A stretch of 64,000 bases of DNA, taken from positions 8,612,519-8,676,518 of the forward strand of contig CM049306.1 of the NCBI GenBank assembly GCA_026874595.1, given 5' to 3'. The position numbers and the translations under genes are program-made. Below are positions 27,501 to 39,500 of the stretch, in pieces. The DNA comes from Sipunculus nudus. Its lineage: Eukaryota > Annelida > Sipuncula > Golfingiida > Sipunculidae. Each line of letters starts with the position of its first letter. Positions within the stretch are counted from its first letter, which is position 1. A model generated the notes under the pieces. The model was not told the DNA's origin. It was given only the letters and a program-made list of their open reading frames with translations, and did no database searches.

Positions 27501-30500
27501 ATATCATTTTATTATTCATTATAACTATAGCCCTTCCTGAAATTTATTTGATCAATCATTGTGTATTAAATATTTTAAACAAACTAGCAATGCAGTTCAA
27601 CTTTTATCTTAAATGATGTTTAGGGTACCACAATTGTTTCATGACCTTGACCTAAGATTTCATGACCTTGACCTTGGAACTGATACAAACAATCAAATAT
27701 TACAGGGTGAAGGGTGTCAAAACAGGGTAAAATGAGTGTAAAGTGCAAGCATCAAATAAAAGACGACAATGGAAAATAAAACATGCCTGGGGGGTGTAGA
27801 CTGGCCCCGTGTTGCTGACCAATGAGCTCTGCTGGTGGTGATGGGAATTCACTTCCACCTGATAGATACATGCATGCATTTACATAACAGCAAAATGAAA
27901 AACAATTTCATGCATGTAAGAAATGAATGTAAACAAAACTGACACATGCTGTGCAGGAGATAATTCTAACACTTAAAATAGGTTCTGGTGAGTGATAACT
28001 AAGTTAAAATTTTATGATAATCAACAGGTTGGTTAACTTAGTAAATCATGTCAACAAAGTTAGTCAGACTTGCATATTACTCTATATATTACCTGTAAAC
28101 TAATCTGTTTGTATGCACCATGGATTCTGGTCAAACATTATTCAAGTCTATTTCCATTTTACATGGAAAAAAGGATGTTACCTTAGAATGCATTATTATA
28201 TTAATAATTAATCATATGCATGTTCAACAATTCAACAATCAATGAACTATTCTCAAAGAGTTTCTGCAAACTGTCAGCATTTATGTCCGGGGAGGACAAT
28301 GTATGAAACAAAATGAAGAGTGTCACATAAACATAATTAAACAATTAAAGGTGTACAGCATGAGACCCAGGAGAGAATGCAGAATGTGTTTACATGCATC
28401 AGAAGGGTGCATACACATACACACATGTACATGCAGATCTTTCATCCAGAAAACTATGCACTGGCCACTGTGCAAGGAAAATGTAAAGTTCACTTTTAAC
28501 AGAAATTAAAAACATATTAAAAGAAAAGTGAAAATGACAAAGCAGATGATGCATGGGTGTAACCCTTGACTGTTATCACAAATAGTCACGTATAGAAAGT
28601 AGTACTTTTTCACTAGTCTTTTTGCATAATGCGGTACCAGTGATATGAAAAAAAATTATGCCTTATCTTTCATTCCTTTCAGCAAGCACAAGTGCAAAGC
28701 TGTTAGTCATGCATTTCTGGAGTTGGTGGCAAGAAGGTGAGACCAATAACCAACATCCAACAGAAATTAAGGATTTTCTTTTGTGAATGTTCTGATATTA
28801 TTTATGACTTGGGTATTTGAGAATCTTATCTTTGATGAACTCTAATATTTAACCTTGACAAAAATATGTCTGGTGCATTAATAAAATTTACACAATTTTA
28901 CATTGTACTTCTAATGACTTAATGTTCCATATGAACAAAATAATAACTGCTTGGCTTTTTGTTTTATTCTTTTACTTTGATCTGTGTGCATATGAAAACA
29001 GGAACATCATAGTTGGTACATGAATCATATAATCCTGTTGTCAATGACGGGATTTTACTCAGTTATACTATGTACACTTACCTGTTAAAGGATGGTAAGA
29101 TTAAAATACGGCAGAAATATCACACATATGAAGACCAGTAATATTATAATTTATATGAACTGGAAACTGACCAAGTAAGCTAAAGAAGAATTTATAAAAC
29201 TAAAGTTAGAGACTAAAGTTAGAGGACTTCTGGAAACATCTGAGATGAAAGAGCTCTGGTTATTCTACAATTATAGACCAACTACAGTAGAAATGAGGCT
29301 GCACCAGGACTTCTACAGTTCTGTATACACTTACTGGGTGCCTGTCCCTGCTGGTAAGCCTGTTGGTCCATCAGCTCAGGGGGTGGGGGAGGCAACTCAT
29401 CGCCCCCGTACCCTGGTTGACCTGGGCGCCCCCCTCCTGGTTTTGGTGCTACTGCCGGTGGCTGACGCTGTCCAGGGATACCATAAGGACCTCCCTCCAC
29501 ACGAGTCGTCATCTAAAAAATAATCTAAAAAATTATTATTGTTTCCAAACATAACTAATGGTAGGGGGAAAAAATTCTTTGGGAAGTCTTCCATATCTAA
29601 GATTTGCTGCAAAAGATAAAATCCAAGCAAAGCATAGGTCATTATAAACAACATTGACAACAATGACCCTCAGCAAATCTTAAGCAAACTTAACTATAAC
29701 CTTGACCTTTACTTTATGGTAAGCAGTCATGCTGGGGACTTAAGCAATGAAAATAATTTCATTTGATCTCTTTTTTTGGAATTAGCATACATAAGGGTGA
29801 AACAAAATAAAGTGTAACAAAACATGATGTGACAAAACACGAAATATTACAGCTTGATCATTAAACTTTGAGTAAAATGACAATGAGCACTGAGTAGCTA
29901 CTCACATGAGGATCCTGAGCACCAGGCTGAGCAGGGCGATTGAGAGTATCCCCCTACAACACTCGTAATGTTAGTGATCACATCATGCACTTCACAATCA
30001 CTAGTCCATTACTTCTCTGACTCATTAACTATCAGTATATTAGTTAACTTAAGCCAGAAGACTGTTGCCTTCCTGCATGCATGTAACAGCGCACAAAAGC
30101 TTGGGATATCAGCCAATATATACAGTTAAATTGTAATTCATAGAATCACACCTAGGCTATACAAAATATTCATAAATTCATAGGGTCTACTGTCTTTTGG
30201 ATATGGTGTGTACTGTATTAATTCTGACTACCTGATTAGTATAGAAATGAAAATACAAACTCTGAAAAATAACATACTGTTTCAAGTCTACTCAAAGAGA
30301 AATAACTACTTTTTGCTTTATACAAGACATTAACACAGGTAATCTGCATCTTACAATAAAAGTTTCCCAGATTAATTAATAGCCTAAGCCCTTTTCTTGT
30401 TCTATCAGCTTTTTGGACTGGATGCAAATTTTTCAGGAGCACTCTACACATGCTGCCCCCTGGTGGACACTAGAGACACCACTGAGGGTGAATACTCTCT

Positions 30501-33500
30501 GCTTGAATCAATGTTCTGCACAGCAACAGCTGAGGGCTTGCCATGCACTGAGTGTGATCTGTGTACTCAATCACATCCTAAAATAACTCTTAGCTTAACT
30601 CATGTATGGTGCTCATCACGTTATAACGCAGACAAACAGAGAGTTGTTTCTATGCTATGACAGACAAATCAAATAGGATGCATCTACTGACCACTAAAGA
30701 CCACTTACAACACCAGATTTGCAAGACAAGAATACATGAAGTATTGAAACATTCAAATATTAATGTTACTACACACAGAAATCAACTTTCATTGGGTTAA
30801 TTGTAGTACAAATTTAACTGAATATACCATTGTGAACTGAACACAATCGTACTAACAAAGGTTAACTCACTATTTTCCAAGAATCTGTTTCATTTCTCTT
30901 ATATTTTACATTTATTTTTTCTTTTTGTTTGCAAAAGTTAAACCAATAAGAATTCGAGCTGGGAACTGGCATCATTTGCAGTGATTGCTTCTTACCAGAT
31001 CTTTCAATGTTCAATTCCCCAAAGCATTTTTATTATACTTAAAACAAAACAAAAAATGAAAATTGCATGTTTTCCCTATGAATGACACAGAAGCAAAATC
31101 TATATAGTAATATATGACAAATTACCACAAAATACTTAAAATTTGTATATCTAATAATTTCAAAAAGTTAATAGAAATACTGGTAAATTTTTAAATATTT
31201 ATTCATACCCAGTAATAGGATTTGCAGATTGTGACATGTTCACATGTTATATTCAGTTACCTGAAAAAAATATATTGCAAATCTGGATTCCAACAGAAAA
31301 TTCTTAACTCACTGAAACATGCAATTAATACACAATACCAATCATGAATATTCCAGCAGGTAGTCCTGGTGCACTTTGTAATATTGTTCATGTGGGAAAC
31401 ATATTCATCTGAAAACTACTTCAAGATCAGCAGAAAAAAAAATATTCTTATTTAACAGTCAGATGAAATCAAATAATTAAAAATGGAAAATACAGTTTAT
31501 CTATTTGCTTTTTGGGTTGACTGAAAATGGTAAAGGTGATCTTTGACCAAAAAAGTTATCCATTTTGATAAAATAAATAAATCATTATATCTAAGTACCA
31601 GCATATGATAAATGTATGATTTTTATGAAAATAAGGTAAATTCTAATTGTTTAAAATGAAGTGTTCTAATACAAAACTGTTCCTACATGGTGCTAGTTTT
31701 TCAATAGCCACTTTTTAAGAGACTTGAAAACAGCTGTTGTTTTATTCTGCCATAGAAGTTAAGTTCATGTGACTGATAAAAGAGGGCAGCACCTGAAGGT
31801 TAATGCCAGAGAACTCCGAGCTGGATTTTATAAATAGCTGTAAAGTTTATGCTGTATCAGGTGCCAGCCACATGTTGTAGCTACGGTTCTCACTCTAATC
31901 ACTCCAGCTTGTGCTGGCTCAGATACTGCAAAAAGGGCTGGGACTTGATGAAATGTTAAAGAGCAGAGCTTTGACCTGATTCCCCCCCCCCCCCTCCCCC
32001 AATCCAGCCAGTGGTGAAGAGTTTTTATGAGGATAAATGTACAGGTCCTAGTTTAATATTAAAGGTAGATTTACATACAGTTTCTGATGTGGAATTATAA
32101 TCTGTGACAGGTCTGAAGACTACTCAATCTCTATTTTGAGATTTAAGGGTAAGGTGCGGGGGTCTGGGTACAAATGCTACCATGCCACAACAGAACCCAA
32201 AAACAGCATACCACCATGCTGGCTGCATGAATCATTGGAGAAGAAGGTAGAAATGGTGGGTGTACCTGTGTGGTTTGATGGCGAATAACTCTGGTGCTAC
32301 TGCCATCATCAGACGATTGTGTTTCTTCACGGAACGTGCGCTGGGTGAAGGTAGATCCATCCCAGTCCTGTGAGGAGGTTTTGTACACCTGAGTGCCCCC
32401 TGGGTACTGAGGCTGTCCTCCGCCTGGTGCCTGCATGGTCTGTGACTGGCCTGGCCCTGCGTACTGTACTGGCTGAGAGCTGAGGTACTGCTGAGCTGGA
32501 GCCTGGCCGGAAGTCTTGTGCACCTGGTCATATACCTGTGGGTACATGTTACGGAGGTCCCGATCTGAGTAAACAGTCAGGTATTGGCAGATGTGCGTGA
32601 ATGTGTCACCCTCACGGGCTGGCTCATTAGCATAAACTTCCAAGCCATATTCCCCCCTGGCTGGCAGGTTTGTAGTGATGAAGATTTGATCGTTTTGTTC
32701 TCTGATGGAGACGCATGCCTCCAGTTGGTCTTCATACATCCCATCCTTGGTCAGCCGGGCAAAAAGCCGCACGTCCCTCGTCTTCTGAAAGGAAATTTCT
32801 GCCTTTCCATTAGGAGCCTGCAGCAGCGCCTCCCTGTGGCTTGGTACAAGACCATACTGTCGTACCGGAGCCCCAGGACCCCAGTTTGAGTCAGAGCATT
32901 GTGGGTATGGTCTAATATCACCTGCTGCCGTGTCACATACGATCTTGTACTCACATGCCGCCTTGAACACATTCTCAACTTTGATTTTATCACCTACGAA
33001 TTGTGCAAAAATTGTGAGGAAATAAATCCCCTCACGAGGGGCCCTGAAATAAAAACAGACCCGGTTCTCTGTGGTCTCCTGAATGATGTAGCGTTTTAGC
33101 TGGACTCCCTGGACTGACTCCAGCATTTTATCACCGTATGTCAACTTGAAGGTGAAGGCTGTTGGGTTAATGTATCCCAGGGCAAGTCCCAGCATGCCGT
33201 TCTTTGTGTAAATGATTCCATTTGGCACATTTAGAAAATGCATCCCTACAGTAAAGAAAAATGATTTCACAAGCGGGTATTCCTCAAACTCTGCCCTTGA
33301 CCTTGAGGGGTGGACAAGTTGCCAGGCAGGATCTTCTGGACAATGGCTGAAGATGAGTTGTCCGGGCTCAGGAAGAAAGTAGAAATCATCGTATTCATAC
33401 ACCAGATTGTCTGGGGTGTTACGCTCAGATTGCAGATACCGAGTTGCCCAGTGACTGTCCACTAACTGCCATATTCCATCGATTAGCACGGCGTTCCAGC

Positions 33501-36500
33501 TGTGGTTGATTGGGCCGCTGGTGATGGGGGCGCCGGGGCGATAGTCTACCCCCTTTGCCCAACCAGAGATGGTCACACAGTGCAGACCTGAAAAGCTGAA
33601 ACATGAACACAGGCCGATGTCAGAGACATGAAACAAAAATTAGGTCATCTCTGCCCCATTTATCTTCAGCCAATTAAATTACTAATGTCCCTGGAGAAAA
33701 TGTCTGAATATAGGTAAACACAATGAAAAACAGTTTTAATTTTAATGAAAAGCCTTTGATTTAGAAAGATATAAACATAATATGCTATTATATTTATTAT
33801 ATCAATCAGACTGTTTTTGTTATCCCTTCAAGTTTCCTTTCAATAGTATTAGAGTCCAGGCATGTGGAAATTAGAAATTCTGCGTAACCACGTAACCCAC
33901 TGGTTTTGTGTAACCCGTTTAAGAAAATGTTTAAAAAGTATATAAAATGAAACTTTCATTTGTATATCCTAATTAGCATTCACCAGTGAAAGGGGCATTT
34001 GCAGAAGGTAATTGATGTTATATTAGGTTAACCATAAAGTCTATAAGCATCAACAAATCAGCTGGCAAGTCTGATAAATTAAAAAGAAACTTAGGCCTAA
34101 ATACACCTAAGAATTTAAGATTATTTCATTGCAAAGTTAATAATAATTCAGTTATTCCTTTACTGATCTTTATGCTAAGTTGTTGAAGGAAAATAAACCA
34201 AATGTAGAACACCCCATGTTGAAGTACCTTTTTAACAAAGGGCAACCATAAACGATAAAGGAAACACCTTGTCAAAATGGGTTAACAGAATGTAGGAATT
34301 AAAACTGAAAATGCCTGTCTGTTAAACAGACCATAATTTAGGCACCCTGACAATAAAATTACACTGTCAACATTTCATTTGTAAAAAAATCTCGTTAAAA
34401 AAATCTTTTGTGGCCTTTACTTGGAAAACCCCTTGTTTCACACTAACAGATGTCAGTGATGATATAAAATTATCTAGATAGTGTGAAACCTTTTTTTAGT
34501 GTTGCACAATTTTTGTTAAATGTTAATTTATTTAAATATTTAAAGCATAAATCTTTAAGACACTTTCACCCTTTGCTGAAACTTTTAAAATGCATGACTT
34601 ATTTGGAGAAATGTGCGATGTGACATCGATCACGGTACATCTGCATCAAGAACCGATGTTCAGATATACCCGCGAAAACGGTGTGGACGGTCATGCATGA
34701 GCAGGTTCATCAGCTGAGAACGAAGTTCTGCGCAACAAATTTTTATTATGAGTGATTCATAATTTATAGAAAGCGGATACATATCAACAGTGTTCAACTG
34801 GAAAAATTACCGGCTCCTTTCAGGCTATGAATGTGGCCTCTTCTGCAAATGTCTGACAGCAGTATTCCATCTGAGAACTGATTAGAGATCTTCAAACTTG
34901 CCCTGAGCCCTGAAAAATTTGCATTTTCTGTAAGGCCTCATTTATGGCCAACTTGTATGCACGGTCGCTAGTCAGCAATATTCTGAAGAGAGTGCCATCT
35001 CAGGCTATGCAAATGAGTTGAAATGAACCAATGACATGATGTTTTGTCACTGCATGTAAGCATGGTTACCTATTTGGGTACATATGTACCTGTATTTGTT
35101 CTGTCACCTGAACCAGCGCTCGGGCGCTGGCAGGAGTAAAAACAAACAATCTAATGAACGTTGGCCGGTCATTTAATGAAAAGTTCAACGCAAATTTGGT
35201 GGTACCAAGTGGTGATCCATTTTTGGAGATGATTTTTTTTTATACAACAGCAGTAAATGATGAGACCATGTTCATAACTGCGATGTCAAATTTGACACCG
35301 GCACACTGCCGATGTACATTTCATTTTTTAAATAAATATACCAATGTTATGATCACTTTATTTCCTGAGCTTAATGCGTGCGTACTACATAATGGTTCAA
35401 TGGTGTATTCGCAATTTTTGAGGGCAAATGAATGGCCAGCCTCTCATGTTAGCCTATAAAGGTAAATCTGCCTGATCGCCAACTTTAATTATTTCTCAGC
35501 GAATGGTCATTCCTTGAAAGTTACTTACTTCTCTTAACTTTTAATAAGAGATTGAACACACACCTATTTCTACAAGAGAAAAATTAAGCAAACAGAAAAA
35601 TGTTCGCGCCAGTTTCCATTTGCGTAACCTCCGCGTAACTTGAACAATCGTTTGCGCAATTTCCACATGCCTGTGAGTCTGTAAGAACCTTTTTAAATTC
35701 GAAGAAGTATTTTTAAGAAAGTGAAGCTTTGCATTCTGGACATACATGTAAGAGAAGACTTACTGGCACAGACATTCAAAGATTCGAGCGTAGGTGGTCT
35801 TCCCATCCTTGAACCCTCCAATGACCTGTTCAGGTGACCCTGGCAGTTCACTGTCAAACATGATCGTGTACATGTTCTTGGTGGTCATCCAACGAAAAAT
35901 AACCCTGAAAATGTTTATGGTCATATATATAAAAAGAACATTTTGCACATGACAAAATATGCAAATGAATATAATTTTCTAAAAGGTCTAGATAATACTT
36001 ACTACATAACTAACATTCATTTATTTGTAGCAAATTTATTTAACCTCTTATATTATTTGGCAGAATTAAGAAATACACTTTTTAAAAAGTATGCCTATTT
36101 TAAATAAAAGATTTTTAAGTCTTATTCTCTAATCAACTGTAATATACTGTGAAGTGGCATTATATGATGGTGAACATTTCTTGTGGTTCAGACCCATGGT
36201 GACATCTTGAATAAGAGCCACATTATACTTGGCTCAGATAAGGAGAATGGACAATATGACTTTCTTAATAGCAGCCAAAAATCTATCTGAGGCTTGACAC
36301 ATTGCTACAAAGTTTTCTTAAAAAAGAACAGAATTATTTACATTTTCCTAAAAACTAAACCATTTAATTATCTAACATAACTTACCACTAGAAATCATTT
36401 AAAAATATTTGGTAAGTAGCAGAAGGGCATAACCTTCAGGTAATTATATTTTACAGGGTTCAGAACAACATGAACATAAACTAATCATAATGGGGACATT

Positions 36501-39500
36501 GTGTCAGGAATATGGTATAATCTGCCAGAAGCATGTCAAAAATGTTATGAAAAGATTATACATGTTTTCATTTGATATTGTCTGTGTTTACACAATGTTA
36601 GAACTTTACATTCTTTTGTCCTGCTAAGCATGCAACCCTTTTGCACAAATGAAATCAATACTCCATCATCCTCAGTTAATTTTGTCGTTCTCAATATCTT
36701 TGCTCATGTGTAACAGCACTTCCTAATACAAATATTTTAACACTAATACATATATTAAGCTATTATATCAGTTCTATATTTTACATCCAGTACTGCATGC
36801 TTAGTTTGTGTATGACCTTGACCTTTACTTACCTGGCCTTCTCAAGATCATTGTAATTGTTCTTGTAGCACAGGTTCCAGATAAGATCCCTAAAGTTTCT
36901 GTAGTTGGTTCTTGCTTCCTGTAAATGAAAGGGTTAAAATCAGTTTCACAATTTAACAATTCAATTATCAAATATCAATATTTTTTATTGACTCTCCAAA
37001 ACATATTATGTTTCAGACATGGTCTGAGCACTCTGAAGGGGCAGACTCTTCATATTGTGGTTTTCACTGAGTGATTATGCTTTTTGTGGTTTGCACTGAG
37101 TGATTTTCAGAAACCTGAAAGAAACCTCCATCCTTCCCTCTGCATACATGTCATAAACAATAATTATTTATAGGTTACAAATGAATAATCACATAATTGT
37201 AATAAATGATGAACATATCACATAATAAGTATAATCATATAAATGCAGCATCATCTCTGGCACCTGCCATGCAGTACCCATAAAACAGAAATAGATAATA
37301 ATGCATTTAATCAAATAAACTAGAGTTCGGACAGTTTCCAGTATTCAGTATTTTCATGATATCTGACAGCTATGGTAATCGTACCGGCAACTTTCCTATT
37401 ATTGCAATTACATGTCCATGATTTTCGTTCACAAGCAAGCCCTTGAAATGTATCTTCTGGGGAAACTGACATCATTAGGGTCTATCCATGTTCAAAATAA
37501 CATTTCTTTTCAAGAATCATAATAATTTTTATAAAACACATGCATCTGGACACCTGTGTGTGGGTAGAACCTTGTGCTCACTGTTTCTGGATTAGTTGGA
37601 AATGTCCAGAAGTAGCAGGATGAATCAGAGAGGGTAAAAGCCCGAGAATTCCAGGATAAAATAATATTATAAATAAAGAACAATAAATTATCATATTCAT
37701 CCTTTTATTACTACGATGGGTTGCATATTTTGCCATATAAAATGGGGGGTTGAAATATTTAGACATGATGGTTATGACACGCTCTCCAAAAACTCTCTTG
37801 AACTATCCAGCTTTTATGTAGTTATGAGATTAGGTGGAAAGTTCAGACAAGTGTGATTTGACAATGAGGGCAGGAGTTCCTGTACCTAAAGCTCACAAAC
37901 CTGCAGCACCTTCATGCAAATTACATCACTTAATGAGTGATCCTGTGATACTGACACAATGGGTATAAATGATATTAATTGTTAACCCCTTGTCTGAAGT
38001 CAAGACTGTAAAGGTGGCTGATACTTCTATTGATGCATGGCTCATTTATGACATTAAATATTAATAACAATATCGTGATATCACAGTATATCGCGATTAA
38101 ATTTAAATAATTATCATGATATAAAAACTCATTACTGTCCCAACACTAAAACAAACCATAACATTCGCATAAAGACCACACAAAAGATGATTGTAAACCA
38201 CACTAAAGTGGCTCATGGTAAAGCAAGTTAGTGCCATATACCAGTACATAGAACAGAGTGAACTGGCCTACAGCAGAGAGTTGGGAATGGAAAGTGTCTA
38301 GTGATGGCAGATTGTCTTACAGGCAGGTTATACTCTACAACATTAATACCAGTGGCAGTTGTATAATAAGTAAAAATATGGTTGAATATATGCTGTGTAC
38401 TTCAGTTTGGTGCACACATGCACACCAATTTTACTGTTTACAGTTTTACACACAAGTTGTTGGCATAACTGGAGAACAGCCCCAATTTCAGAAAATGATC
38501 TACCATAAATACGGGTTATTTAGCATCTGCTTACCAAACAGTTGACTACTGGTTTGCATCTAAACCCTGTCACAAAAAATTGTGCTAGCAAAACTGGGAT
38601 AATTGTGCTTGACAGCGGGATTTGATTTTAAAGAGCCAATGTTTGATCACAAAATATTGCTCAGTGAACAAACACTTGTGTCTGTGGTCTGGAGTATCTA
38701 TCATTTGGTAAATATTTAGTCAATGTTAGGATCAAATATATTCAACACAGCCTCATTTAAAAAAAAAGATTAAGGAAGTTTAAAGAACCTATTGGGACTT
38801 TTATTTGACAGATAAAATATAGCAGTTAATTTACAATAAATTAAAAAAATTCAGAGTGTAGTGGCCTGGTGTGTACCGTGACATTGGCTTATGTTACAAC
38901 AACACAAATTGTAGGAATTTTTCTGAGATAAATATTTCTGGAGAAGCTAAACTCTTGTTTGAGGTAAATTATTTAGAAAAGAGGTTAAATTGTGAGATAA
39001 CTTTATCTTCCATAAAATAAAATGGATGTAGAAGTTTGGTGTTTGCTGTGAATGAGGTATCAGCTACAATTACAGGAAGATACATAGACTGTTTGATTGT
39101 TCCTGTAACCTGACCCTGAAGGCCTGCTGGGTCTGTTAAACAGACTCCATGTACAACTAGACCATACAGCTGCAGGGCTGTGGTCTGAAGGTTGGAGGGT
39201 AACCACCCTCTGCTCAGCCAGGATCTGTTAAATAACTACCTATGATTACCCGGAGTACTGAGAAATAACAAACCATCCATCACAAACACCACTCCACTCA
39301 GACTGAGGCACAAAAACCTGTATGATGATGTATTATTGTAGATGTCAGGCATTCACCTTAATGTTCAGTGTGTGATTCTTACCGTAGACACACAAAATAC
39401 TTCAATACTGCTTTCTATACCATAATTACACTAAGGGCATCAACAAATGTATATTACCGTAATGTCTACTTGAATTCGTACAGGAAAAAATAATTATTTT

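Noticed and set aside
27640-27680. Repeated TGACCTTGACC as nuclear-receptor half-sites
   Set aside because: The same motif recurs at 29.7, 36.8, 46.6 and 59.5 kb, mostly in repeat-like contexts; no evidence of a receptor-bound element.
29245-29523. Plus-strand ORF opposite E6
   Set aside because: Shadow of the Pro/Gly-rich minus-strand exon.
33585-33588. The nearer CAG as acceptor of E4
   Set aside because: It would give the wrong phase after E3; the TTTCAG eight bases upstream keeps the SGLHC frame and matches E17.
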